In this document: positions 1 through 7,348 of the stretch, in pieces
How the letters are laid out: every line of letters begins with the position of its first letter
Position numbering within the stretch: the stretch's first letter is position 1
Source of the DNA: Hyphomicrobiaceae bacterium
GTDB lineage: Bacteria; Pseudomonadota; Alphaproteobacteria; Rhizobiales; Hyphomicrobiaceae
Direction: 5' to 3'
DNA length: 33,999 nucleotides
NCBI GenBank assembly: GCA_002919265.1
Contig: PKEY01000023.1
Coordinates: 1-33,999, forward strand
The notes under the pieces: model-generated
Told to the model about the DNA's origin: nothing
The model's database searches: none
Seen by the model: only the letters and a program-made list of their open reading frames with translations
Translations under genes and position numbers: made by a program

Positions 1-69
1 CTCGCCGCGATGCATTTGTGCAACTGGACTTTCAGCACAGCCCTAAGCGGTGCAAAACTTGGTGAGAAG

Positions 70-99
70 CCTCCGGGCGCCGATTGCAATCACCGGAGG
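70..99 (+). promoter_or_regulatory. Hairpin that can hide a Shine-Dalgarno sequence
   Basis: CCTCCGG at 70-76 is perfectly complementary to CCGGAGG at 93-99, with a 16-base loop that itself contains the palindrome GATTGCAATC (82-91). The downstream arm holds the strong ribosome-binding sequence GGAGG (95-99), which sits eight bases before an ATG at 108. If it forms in the transcript, the stem would block ribosome entry at that site. The repeat is seen directly; the regulatory role is inferred. Confidence 0.35.
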
Positions 100-107
100 T
101 GGGTTGA

Positions 108-185
108 ATGCTTCGCGGCAAACGAGTCGCAGAATCAACCCCTTGGGCGCCGGGCAATGACACTCGACAACATGCCGAACCGTGA
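108..185 (+). CDS. Possible 25-codon upstream ORF
   Basis: A short frame starts with ATG at 108, eight bases after GGAGG, and stops with TGA at 183-185. It overlaps, in another frame, both candidate starts (157 and 172) of the EAL-domain gene. Its ribosome-binding site is clearly better than the one in front of the larger gene, so it could act as a leader ORF that couples translation to the gene behind it. The peptide resembles nothing I recognise and may not be made. This is inference from position and ribosome-binding site only. Confidence 0.2.
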   Translation: MLRGKRVAESTPWAPGNDTRQHAEP

Positions 186-1851
186 CCACAGACGGCGGAA
201 GCCGGCTGGTAATGCGTTCGTTTTATTGGCGATCACGTTGGTCAGCCTAGCTGCTGGACTAGGCTTCCATATGCAGCTGGGTATACCGGAGGTGAATGCT
301 ATCCTCGCTGCGCTCGCCGTTTGGGTCGGGCTGGTATGCCTGCATGTCCTCGTGCGGCGCTCAGATGCGATTCGTGAGCTGACCTACGAGATCGATCGTC
401 TCGAAGGCGAGCTGAGCCGTCTAGTTCGAGGGGGCGGTGCTCCGCGTCCCGACGCCCAATTGCAGACCCCTGCGATGGCTGCTCGTCGCTCCGCTCCCGG
501 CGCTCAGCCACCAATGCCTGCGGGGCCGCAGCCCGGGCTTCGAGCCACGAGCCCACAGAAGCCAGATCCCTCTCAGCTCTGGTCGATGCGGCCAAGTGAT
601 GTCGTCCGCGGCGCGCCTTCTGCGCCGCCGGCCCCTCCAAGCCCGGCACCGACGATGGCGGAGCAATCGACCGCAACCGCGCCAGCCTCACCGCTGGAGG
701 CGGCAAAGCCATCTGCAACGCTCACCTCGGGGGAAACTTCAGCCTCCTCGTCGTCGCCCGCGCCCTCAGACACGGATGATGCGCCTGCTGAGGCTGAGGT
801 CGAACAGATCAGCAAGATGATCCGTAAGTTCGCGGAGGAGATCTCCCAGCCGCGGAGCAAGTCCGATGAGGCAACCACGGGGGAGGCATCGGAGGAGAAG
901 GAGACGGTCCCGGCCCTCAGCCAGGAGGATGCCATCTCGGCTTCTGTTGGCGCACTCCGGGCAGTAGCCGACGAGATGCGGAAGCCCAGCGAAGCGGCCC
1001 TCGCTGCAATCGAAAAGGGGCAGTTGCCGCCTTATCGCGAAAACCCAAATGCCAAAGGCCCTCTGCCGCCGGCGCTTCGTCCGGAACATACCGTGATGGC
1101 GGCAATGGCCGGTTCTCTTGCCGCGCACAAGCTCGACGTGTTCCTGGAGCCGATCGTCAGTCTCGCGGACCGGAAAGCGCGGCACTTCGAGGTTTCCTTG
1201 CGCCTGCGTCAGGGAACTGCCGACGGGCTGGGTCCTCGGGACTATATCCCGATGGCACGAAAAGCAGGGCTGCTTCCTGTCATCGACGCAACGTGCATCG
1301 CGCGCGCCGCCATGGTGGCGCGGCACATGGACGAGCGGAAGACCAACGGTTCCCTGTTTGCGATCGTAACGGCCGACTCGTTGGCGGATGAGCGCTTCCT
1401 CCAAGAGTTCGGCCAGGCATTCCGTCAGGTGCCCAGCCTGCGCGAGCGGCTGGTGATGGCCATCACCCAGTCCGAATTGGGCGAGCTCACAGAGGGGCAA
1501 TGGAAGACCATCCGGCAGCTTTCGGAGAATGGGTTCCGCTTTGCGGTCGACGAGGTGACGAGCCTCGATCTCGACCTGCCTGACCTTCAGTCCTCAGGCT
1601 TCATATTCGTGCGCTTGCCGGCTCAGTCGATGATTGACGGGTTGGCGGGGCTGGACGGCGTCGTCTCGGGTGCTGAGGCTTGCAAGCGCTTGAGAGACGC
1701 GAAGATGACTGTCGTCGCAGTCGGCCTCGCGAGCGAGGATCAGCTCACGCAGCTCCAGGCGGCGGGTGTGACACTTGGCCAGGGCGCGCTGTTCGGCGTA
1801 CCTCGGGCGATTCGGGCGGAGGCGTTGCAACCGGCCAAGAGCGCAGCTTGA
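157..1851 (+). CDS. Membrane-anchored degenerate EAL-domain protein
   Basis: The product is about 564 residues. It has two membrane helices near residues 21-38 and 48-66, a short charged stretch, a long Pro/Ala/Ser-rich low-complexity linker (about 90-290), and a C-terminal EAL fold (about 320-550). The catalytic signature residues of c-di-GMP phosphodiesterases are mostly gone: EAL reads EVS, the EITE-type motif begins with Ala, DDFG reads DEVT, and EGVE is replaced by VGLA. Only the final QG-LFG motif is kept. It is therefore probably a c-di-GMP binding or scaffold protein rather than an enzyme (inference). The start is uncertain. The frame is open to the left edge of the window, but the residues before the ATG at 157 look non-coding, and ATG at 172 is an alternative. 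The HAD gene follows 34 bases downstream, probably in the same operon. Confidence 0.85.
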   Translation: MTLDNMPNRDHRRRKPAGNAFVLLAITLVSLAAGLGFHMQLGIPEVNAILAALAVWVGLVCLHVLVRRSDAIRELTYEIDRLEGELSRLVRGGGAPRPDAQLQTPAMAARRSAPGAQPPMPAGPQPGLRATSPQKPDPSQLWSMRPSDVVRGAPSAPPAPPSPAPTMAEQSTATAPASPLEAAKPSATLTSGETSASSSSPAPSDTDDAPAEAEVEQISKMIRKFAEEISQPRSKSDEATTGEASEEKETVPALSQEDAISASVGALRAVADEMRKPSEAALAAIEKGQLPPYRENPNAKGPLPPALRPEHTVMAAMAGSLAAHKLDVFLEPIVSLADRKARHFEVSLRLRQGTADGLGPRDYIPMARKAGLLPVIDATCIARAAMVARHMDERKTNGSLFAIVTADSLADERFLQEFGQAFRQVPSLRERLVMAITQSELGELTEGQWKTIRQLSENGFRFAVDEVTSLDLDLPDLQSSGFIFVRLPAQSMIDGLAGLDGVVSGAEACKRLRDAKMTVVAVGLASEDQLTQLQAAGVTLGQGALFGVPRAIRAEALQPAKSAA

Positions 1852-1885
1852 TCCCGCAGACAGCACGGGCTAATGGGGCAGCACC

Positions 1886-2740
1886 ATGACTGCCCAGCCC
1901 ACTCGCCTTCTTTCTTCTATCGCTCCGCTCGCGCCCGCCTACGATGCTTGGCTCTGCGACGTCTGGGGTGTGATGCACAACGGCGTCGAGGCGTTCGCCT
2001 CGGCGGTCGAGGCCTGCCGCAATTTCCGCGAACGTGGCGGCATTGTGCTGCTGCTGTCGAACGCCCCTCGACCGGCTTCGGCGGTAGCCGCGCAAATCGA
2101 TCGCTACGGCGTTCCCAGGGATGCCTACGACGGCATCGTCACGTCCGGCGATCTTACCCGGAAGCTGATTATTGAACGGGCGCAGGCGCGCCTGTTCCAT
2201 CTCGGTCCCGAGCGCGACAAGCCGTTGTTCGAGGGGCTTAATCTGAACTTCGTCGCTCCTGATGAGGCTGAGCTGGTCATCTGCTCGGGCCTGCTGAACG
2301 ACGACGTCGAGACCCCCTCCGATTACACGGCCATGCTGGAGCCGTTAGCACGGCGGGGCGTGCCTATGATCTGCGCCAATCCCGATCTGAAGGTTGAGCG
2401 CGGCTCCCGCATCGTCTACTGCGCTGGTTCTCTCGCTGCCGAGTACGAGCGGCTCGGTGGCAAGGTGACTTATGCTGGGAAGCCCTACGGCCCCATTTAC
2501 GACCTGGCCTTCGAAAGGCTTGCCGAGCTGAAGGGTAGGCCCGTTCCTCGTGAGCGTGTACTTGCGATTGGTGACGGCGTGCGCACCGATATCCAGGGAG
2601 CCGCTGACGCCGGAATCGACTCGGTCTTCATCGCCAGTGCCATTCATGTGGCAGGCGAGCTCGACATCGTTACAGTCGAACAGCTTTTCGGTTCGAGTGA
2701 CGCCAAGCCCATCGCAGCGCTTCCCGCCCTGGTCTGGTAG
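1886..2740 (+). CDS. HAD superfamily subclass IIA hydrolase (TIGR01459-like)
   Basis: The 284-residue protein has the HAD motif order: motif I with Asp25 in CDVWGVMHNG, motif II Ser58 in LLLSNAP, motif III Lys199 in AGKPYGP, and motif IV Asp230/Asp235 in GDGVRTD. The wide gap between motifs II and III fits the C2-capped IIA class of sugar-phosphate and nucleotide phosphatases. Motif I has Trp27 where most phosphatases have the second, general-acid Asp. I recall DxWG as typical of this alphaproteobacterial subfamily, so this is probably conserved rather than a local mutation. The substrate cannot be read from sequence. It lies in line with the upstream EAL-domain gene and is likely cotranscribed with it. 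The ATG at 1886 was taken because the conserved N-terminus follows at once. Confidence 0.88.
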   Translation: MTAQPTRLLSSIAPLAPAYDAWLCDVWGVMHNGVEAFASAVEACRNFRERGGIVLLLSNAPRPASAVAAQIDRYGVPRDAYDGIVTSGDLTRKLIIERAQARLFHLGPERDKPLFEGLNLNFVAPDEAELVICSGLLNDDVETPSDYTAMLEPLARRGVPMICANPDLKVERGSRIVYCAGSLAAEYERLGGKVTYAGKPYGPIYDLAFERLAELKGRPVPRERVLAIGDGVRTDIQGAADAGIDSVFIASAIHVAGELDIVTVEQLFGSSDAKPIAALPALVW

Positions 2741-2853
2741 CTACCTCAAATAGTCCTGACGGCTTGCCCCTCGCCTCCAAGGCGTCCATGTTAGCCTTGG
2801 GATCACGACTGATCCTCCGGTCAATTGCAGTTGTCATGCGGCGGGAGTTGCGA

Positions 2854-3045
2854 ATGATGGATTGGGACGAGGTCCGGCCGAAAGTAGCGAACACGATCAC
2901 GATCGGCGAACCCCTTCACCACCTTTCGGTAAGCGATCTGGAGGAGCGGCTCGCAGCACTGCGGGAGGAAATAAGCAGGGTCGAGCGGGAGCTTGCCGCC
3001 AAGCGCGCCCACACCGAGGCGGCCGCCGCGTTGTTCAAGCGTTGA
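2854..3045 (+). CDS. DUF1192 family small protein
   Basis: The 63-residue product has a short N-terminal segment ending in a TITIGEPL-type stretch, then an LSVSDLEERL motif and a heptad-rich coiled-coil helix running to the C-terminus (about residues 28-58), ending in ALFKR. Length and layout match DUF1192, a family of unknown function found in alphaproteobacteria. I chose ATG 2854 because GGGAG lies six to seven bases upstream; ATG 2857 is also possible. The frame is open further upstream, but that part looks unlike the family. Nearness to an RcdA homologue suggests, without proving, a cell-cycle or envelope context. Confidence 0.8.
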   Translation: MMDWDEVRPKVANTITIGEPLHHLSVSDLEERLAALREEISRVERELAAKRAHTEAAAALFKR

Positions 3046-3054
3046 GAAACACTT

Positions 3055-3094
3055 GCGCCAATGCGCAGGGCAGGGATTGCCATGGCATTGGCGC
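3055..3094 (+). other. Strong stem-loop after the DUF1192 gene
   Basis: GCGCCAATGC at 3055-3064 is perfectly complementary to GCATTGGCGC at 3085-3094. Inside the 20-base loop, GGCA (3069-3072) can pair with TGCC (3078-3081). The hairpin starts ten bases after the DUF1192 stop codon and has no T-run behind it, so it is not a standard intrinsic terminator. It may be a 3'-end stabiliser or the 5' part of the structured RNA proposed just downstream. Confidence 0.45.
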
Positions 3095-3154
3095 GCTCTC
3101 GCTCGAGGGTCGCCGTACCAATTCGGACCGTCGGTTTACCCAATGTTAGGAGTT

Positions 3155-3261
3155 GGAGGCGTATGTTGAACTCATCCAGTTACCTGGATGTCGAGTGGCC
3201 CGCCACTCTGTTTGACGCCTCCCTGTCACTGTGGAGCCGCTCACGGGGCGGCTCTTTTTTT
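3155..3261 (+). ncRNA. Candidate structured small RNA or leader upstream of rcdA
   Basis: Four perfect helices are nested here. An outer stem pairs GGAGGCGT (3155-3162) with ACGCCTCC (3215-3222). Inside it lie CATCCAG/CTGGATG (3173-3179/3184-3190, TTAC loop) and GAGTGGC/GCCACTC (3193-3199/3202-3208). A terminator hairpin with seven Ts follows (3234-3261). This predicts a three-way junction plus an intrinsic terminator, the usual architecture of a bacterial small RNA or a transcription-attenuating leader. CCTCCC (3218-3223) is anti-Shine-Dalgarno-like and could pair with mRNA if the outer stem opens. I do not recognise an Rfam family. The one frame through it (ATG at 3163) runs straight through the terminator and is unlikely to be coding. 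I cannot place its promoter; the RNA could start further upstream. Confidence 0.5.
3234..3261 (+). terminator. Rho-independent terminator
   Basis: GAGCCGC (3234-3240) pairs with GCGGCTC (3248-3254) across a seven-base loop and is followed at once by seven Ts (3255-3261). It ends the candidate structured RNA, or transcription coming from the DUF1192 operon, before the rcdA promoter. Confidence 0.85.
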
Positions 3262-3311
3262 AGGGGGATTCCAGTTGCTGCCCCGAAAAACGCGCAATGC
3301 TGCAGAGATGA

Positions 3312-3341
3312 TTGACTCCCTTGAGCGTATTTTCGTGTTAG
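3312..3341 (+). promoter_or_regulatory. Candidate sigma-70 promoter of rcdA
   Basis: TTGACT (3312-3317) is a good -35 element, and TGTTAG (3336-3341) an acceptable -10 at 18-base spacing. This is 33 bases before the rcdA ATG and downstream of the terminator at 3234-3261, so rcdA is likely transcribed on its own. GACTC (3314-3318) overlaps the -35 element and is a GANTC site, the target of the CcrM methylase. Confidence 0.45.
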
Positions 3342-3373
3342 TGTCGGGTCAGTTTTGGTGGCGTGAGTGAGTC

Positions 3374-3916
3374 ATGGGTAGCACATCAAGGGCTTGGGAA
3401 CAGTCCGACGTCGACGTGATATCGTTCGGCGAACATCTCACCTCATCAGAATATTTCGAAGCCCTGTATCGCCACGGAATGGAGCTGGTCGAGCAAACGG
3501 CTGCCTATCTCGACGGTCCCGGGCGCCAGGAAGCGAAGCAGCTCAATTCCACTGTGGCGCTGATCTACTCCACCGAAAGCATGCGCCTTACTGCGCGGCT
3601 TCTTGATCTTGCCTCGTGGCTTCTCATCCAGCGCTCGCTTCGTGATGGTGATATCACGGAGGAAGAGGCCCGCCGCAAACGTGCCCGCCTGAAGCTCAGG
3701 GCCAACGGTCGGCCGAGCCATATCGCGCACTTCTCCGAGTTGCCGCCGCGGCTTCAGGAGCTCATCAAGGAAAGCTTCGCGCTGAGCGATCGCATCATGC
3801 GCATCGACCGCTCTTTGCATCAGGTACAAGAGAGCAGCAACGAGCAACCGGCGCGTAATCCCGTGGCTGCACAAATCGCCGAGTTGCAGGCTGCATTCAA
3901 CGCGGCGATCCGCTGA
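3374..3916 (+). CDS. rcdA: RcdA homologue (DUF1465), CtrA-degradation adaptor
   Basis: The 180-residue soluble, largely helical protein matches the DUF1465 family. The conserved core includes FEALYRHGMELVEQTAAYL (about residues 28-46), STESMRLTARLLDLASWLL (about 61-79) and a charged helix before the RLQELIKESFALSDRI segment. In Caulobacter, RcdA works with CpdR and PopA to deliver the cell-cycle regulator CtrA and other substrates to ClpXP. I infer the same kind of role here. The last 30 or so residues are polar and probably disordered. The gene has its own likely promoter, and its stop codon lies inside a hairpin shared with the convergent ddl gene. CtrA-like sites elsewhere in the window fit this context. 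Confidence 0.82.
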   Translation: MGSTSRAWEQSDVDVISFGEHLTSSEYFEALYRHGMELVEQTAAYLDGPGRQEAKQLNSTVALIYSTESMRLTARLLDLASWLLIQRSLRDGDITEEEARRKRARLKLRANGRPSHIAHFSELPPRLQELIKESFALSDRIMRIDRSLHQVQESSNEQPARNPVAAQIAELQAAFNAAIR

Positions 3917-3934
3917 GGCCCTAGCGCCTCAGCG
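3911..3934. terminator. Hairpin shared by the convergent rcdA and ddl 3' ends
   Basis: CGCTGAGGC (3911-3919) and GCCTCAGCG (3926-3934) form a perfect nine-pair stem with a six-base loop. The rcdA stop (3914-3916) and the ddl stop (3929-3931, minus strand) each lie in one arm, and both genes end CGC TGA. There is no T-run on either side, so it may stop transcription weakly or protect both 3' ends. Confidence 0.5.
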
Positions 3935-4858
3935 ATTGCAGGATGCATCCTCCACGAGCCAGCACACCAGGTCGGTGAAGCTCATGCCCGCGTACTCCGC
4001 CATTTCTGGCACGAGGGACGTGCTCGTCATTCCGGGCTGAGTATTGATCTCCAGAAACGCAAGTTTGCCGGTCTCCGGGTCATAGCGAAAATCCGAGCGG
4101 GTAACGCCACGGCAGCCGAGGGCCTTGTGCACCGTCAGCGCGTGCTGCTGAACGGCCTTATAGATGTCGGCCGGAATGTTCGCTGGCAGAATATGGCGCG
4201 ACCCGCCGGGGGCGTATTTGGCTTCATAGTCGTAAAACGCGAGCCGCTCCGCCGGGACGATATCGATAATGTCCGTGGAGCGATCGCCTATCACGGCGCA
4301 CGTCAGCTCGCGCCCCGGGACGTAACGCTCGACGAGAATCTCGTCTTCGACTGCAGGAATTGAGCCAATAGCCTCCGGCGGGCGGTTGGCGCCTTCTCGC
4401 ACGATGACCACGCCTACGCTGGAGCCTTCACAAATGGGTTTTGCCACGTAGGGCGGCTCCATCGCGTGAGTGCGCATGGCCTCTGTGCGGTTGACGACCC
4501 GATGCTCGCAAACCGGAACACCCAAAGGCGCAACAATCCGCTTTGTCTGCTCTTTGTTGATTGCCAACGCGGAAGCGCGGACGCCGGAGTGCGTGTAGGG
4601 AATGCCCATGATTTCGAGCAATCCCTGGATGCAGCCATCCTCGCCCCAACGGCCGTGAAGGGCGTTGAAACAAACGTCCGGGGAGACTTCTTTAAGCCGC
4701 TTGGCGATATCGCGATCGACGTCGATTTTGGTCACGCGGTAGCCGGCGGCTTCAAGAGCTGCAGCACACGCATTGCCCGAGTTTAGGCTCACCTCCCGCT
4801 CGGCAGACCAGCCTCCCATCAGCACGGCGACGTGCTCGTATTTGCGGGCTGCAGTCAT
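3929..4858 (-). CDS. ddl: D-alanine--D-alanine ligase
   Basis: This ATP-grasp ligase joins two D-alanines in the cytoplasm to make the dipeptide that MurF adds to the peptidoglycan precursor. The 309-residue length is normal. Family signatures are visible: VLMGGWSAEREVSL at residues 12-25, the HGRWGEDGCIQGLLE block, EGSSVGV in the ATP-binding region, and the C-terminal metal-binding motif LEINTQPGMTSTSLVPE. It is the last gene of the minus-strand dcw cluster, 91 bases after murB. Its stop codon lies inside the hairpin shared with rcdA. In many alphaproteobacteria ftsQ, ftsA and ftsZ come next; here they do not. Confidence 0.97.
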   Translation of the reverse strand: MTAARKYEHVAVLMGGWSAEREVSLNSGNACAAALEAAGYRVTKIDVDRDIAKRLKEVSPDVCFNALHGRWGEDGCIQGLLEIMGIPYTHSGVRASALAINKEQTKRIVAPLGVPVCEHRVVNRTEAMRTHAMEPPYVAKPICEGSSVGVVIVREGANRPPEAIGSIPAVEDEILVERYVPGRELTCAVIGDRSTDIIDIVPAERLAFYDYEAKYAPGGSRHILPANIPADIYKAVQQHALTVHKALGCRGVTRSDFRYDPETGKLAFLEINTQPGMTSTSLVPEMAEYAGMSFTDLVCWLVEDASCNR

Positions 4859-4949
4859 GATCGAATTGCCTCAGTCTTTTGTCCCAAGTTGTTCAATGAG
4901 CCGCGCCTTCAGGCGAGCGCAGATGAGCGAATATGTTCTTCGCACAGGC

Positions 4950-5903
4950 TCACGCCGCCAGCGCTTCGCCAATCGGTCGTCCGGGGAGCGGCAGGCCAAG
5001 CCGCACGATCTCCCATTGCAGGTCGATTCCCGAGGTTGCCTTCACTCGCGCACGGACGGTCTCGCCCAAGCGCTCGATGTCCTCGGCGGTGGCATCGTTG
5101 TCGTTGATGAGGAAATTGCAGTGCATCTCGGAAACTTTCGCTCCGCCGATGCGCAAACCACGGCATCCCGCGGCGTCGATGAGTTTCCAGGCGCTGTGCC
5201 CCGGCGGGTTTTTGAAGGTGGAGCCGCCCGTGCGCTCACGCGTCGGTTGGTTTTCCTCGCGGTACTGAGCAACCGCCTCCATTTGTTCCAAAATTTCGGC
5301 CTTGTCGCCAGGTCGGCCCTGGAACACCGCTTCCGTGAAGATCCAATCCTTCGAAATGCTGCAATGGCGGTACCTGAAACCCATCTCGGCCAGAGAGAGC
5401 ACGTGAATGTTGCCCTGCCGATCGACCGCCCGCGCCTCCACGAGCACGTCTTTGGTCTCTGAGCCGTGGGCACCGGCATTCATGCGCAGTGCACCACCGA
5501 TTGAGCCAGGGATGCCGCGGTAGAACGCAAGGCCCGCGATGCCTGCTTCGGCCGCAGCGCGCGCGACCTTCACGTCTGGTACTGCAGTCCCTGCGCGCAG
5601 CCTACAGTCAGGCTCAACCTGAATCTCCGAGAATCCTTTTCCGAGGCGGATAACGACACCCGGGACCCCGCCATCCCGAACAAGAAGGTTGGATCCCAGA
5701 CCAAGCACGATCACCGGCAGATCAGCCGGCGCGTGCGCCAGGAAGTAGGCGAGATCTGCCTCGTCAGCGGGCGTAAACAGAACCTGAGCCGGCCCGCCGA
5801 CGCGAAACCAGGTGATGGAAGACAACGGAAAATTCGCGACAAGCCGACCGCGAAGATTCGGCATACGCGCAGCGAGCTCGCCTGTAATGTCGGGAAAACT
5901 CAT
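4950..5903 (-). CDS. murB: UDP-N-acetylenolpyruvoylglucosamine reductase
   Basis: MurB is an FAD enzyme that uses NADPH to reduce UDP-GlcNAc-enolpyruvate to UDP-MurNAc. The 317-residue product shows the FAD-binding segment [14 protein letters not shown] (about residues 66-79), the [18 protein letters not shown] motif (about 128-145), and the catalytic serine at about 228 in GGSTFKNP. The short form with that motif is type II MurB. I chose ATG 5903 because it overlaps the murC stop as ATGA and the conserved N-terminus begins there; a longer frame starting at 5990 would lie inside murC. Translation is probably coupled to murC. Confidence 0.96.
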   Translation of the reverse strand: MSFPDITGELAARMPNLRGRLVANFPLSSITWFRVGGPAQVLFTPADEADLAYFLAHAPADLPVIVLGLGSNLLVRDGGVPGVVIRLGKGFSEIQVEPDCRLRAGTAVPDVKVARAAAEAGIAGLAFYRGIPGSIGGALRMNAGAHGSETKDVLVEARAVDRQGNIHVLSLAEMGFRYRHCSISKDWIFTEAVFQGRPGDKAEILEQMEAVAQYREENQPTRERTGGSTFKNPPGHSAWKLIDAAGCRGLRIGGAKVSEMHCNFLINDNDATAEDIERLGETVRARVKATSGIDLQWEIVRLGLPLPGRPIGEALAA

Positions 5904-7336
5904 AGCGCCGCCCCCGCCCGCTTGGGTTCGCCACCGAGCAGCTCGGGAAGCGCGTGAGCGAGATCCGTCGAGTTTCCGGCGCCAAGGCAAATCACCATGT
6001 CATCCGGCCGCGTGATCGCGCGTAGCACCTCGACGACGCCTTCATCATTATCGACGGGATAAACTGAATCGTGCCCGGTGCGGCGGATGCCCTCCGCCAG
6101 TGCCCTATGGTTGATCCCCTCGATCGGCGCCTCGCCTGCGGAATAAAGCGGCGTCACGATCACGCTGTCGGCGCCCTGAAGCGCCGTGCAGAAATCCTGG
6201 AAGAGATCGCGCACACGGGTGTAGCGGTGGGGCTCGACGACGGCGATGACGCGCCCACGTGCGCCAGCTCGCGCCGCCTTGAGCACGGCGGCGATCTCAG
6301 CCGGGTGATGGCCATAGTCGTCGAAGATGAAGACGCCGTTCCAGGTGCCGGTGAGCTGGAAGCGACGTTTAACGCCGCTGAAGGACGCGAGGGCCTGACG
6401 GATCACATCGTCCGGAATGCCCGCTTCTGCCGCCACGGCGATGGCGGCGAGAGCGTTTAGCGCATTGTGATGCCCTGGCACGGCAACACGCCAGCCCCGG
6501 AGGCTACGGGCGCCGCCGCGGACACGCTCGCCGAGCTCGGCATCGAAGATGGTGTGAAGGCCGTCAAAGCGGACTTCACCCAGCCGCATATCCGCATCCG
6601 GGCGCGTACCATAGGTTACGAGAGGACGCCCGTTACGGCGCAGCTGCAGCCGCTCGACGATTTCCCGCACAACCGGATGGTCCGTGCAGGTCACCGCCAG
6701 TCCATAGAAGGGGATGTTCCGATAGAACGCCTCGAACTCGCGGTGCATGTTCTCGACGGTCTTGAAGTAGTCGAGATGCTCCGGATCGATGTTCGTCACG
6801 ACGCCGATCTGCGTCGGGATCTTCACGAAAGTTCCGTCCGACTCGTCCGCTTCGACGATCATCCATGGCCCGGCACCAAGGCGCGCGTTGGAGCCCCAGC
6901 TGTTGATGATGCCGCCCGTGATGACCGTCGGATCGAGGCCTGCCTCATTGAAAATGTGGGCGATGAGCGAGGTGGTAGTTGTCTTGCCGTGGGTGCCTGT
7001 GACGGAAACGGTCGAGTAAAGCCGCATCAGCTCGGCCAGCATCTCCGAGCGGCGAATGATCGGCAGGCCTTTTGCGCGTGCCGCCTCCAGCTCCGGATTT
7101 CCATCCTTCACCGCAGTCGAAATGACGACGTACTTGGCATCAGCCAGATTGCTGGCGTCATGCCCGACGAAGACGCGGATGCCTTTGGCGCGGAGCCGTT
7201 TGACGTTGGTGCTCTCCTTCTGGTCGCTGCCCTGCACGGCGAAGCCCTTGGCGTGCAGGATTTCAGCGATCGCGCTCATGCCGATGCCACCGATGCCCAG
7301 GATGTGAAAAGGCCCGATACCGCGGGGTATTTCCAT
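5900..7336 (-). CDS. murC: UDP-N-acetylmuramate--L-alanine ligase
   Basis: MurC adds L-alanine to UDP-MurNAc, the first step of stem-peptide synthesis. The 478-residue protein opens with the glycine-rich nucleotide-sugar binding stretch [17 protein letters not shown] (about residues 13-29). It has the Mur-ligase P-loop [16 protein letters not shown] (about 113-128), the EADESDGTF segment, and the C-terminal [10 protein letters not shown] motif typical of MurC. The start has GAGGA about ten bases upstream. It follows murG after 12 bases, and its stop overlaps the murB start. Confidence 0.97.
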   Translation of the reverse strand: MEIPRGIGPFHILGIGGIGMSAIAEILHAKGFAVQGSDQKESTNVKRLRAKGIRVFVGHDASNLADAKYVVISTAVKDGNPELEAARAKGLPIIRRSEMLAELMRLYSTVSVTGTHGKTTTTSLIAHIFNEAGLDPTVITGGIINSWGSNARLGAGPWMIVEADESDGTFVKIPTQIGVVTNIDPEHLDYFKTVENMHREFEAFYRNIPFYGLAVTCTDHPVVREIVERLQLRRNGRPLVTYGTRPDADMRLGEVRFDGLHTIFDAELGERVRGGARSLRGWRVAVPGHHNALNALAAIAVAAEAGIPDDVIRQALASFSGVKRRFQLTGTWNGVFIFDDYGHHPAEIAAVLKAARAGARGRVIAVVEPHRYTRVRDLFQDFCTALQGADSVIVTPLYSAGEAPIEGINHRALAEGIRRTGHDSVYPVDNDEGVVEVLRAITRPDDMVICLGAGNSTDLAHALPELLGGEPKRAGAAL

Positions 7337-7348
7337 CAGGTGTCTTCC

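Noticed and set aside
766..1500. Minus-strand open frame (244 codons) opposite the EAL-domain gene
   Set aside because: Antisense to a gene with conserved fold and membrane helices; composition not protein-like.
3061..3315. Open frame of 84 codons between DUF1192 and rcdA
   Set aside because: It runs through a classic terminator hairpin and its T-run, has an unlikely composition, and overlaps strong nested inverted repeats that better fit RNA structure.
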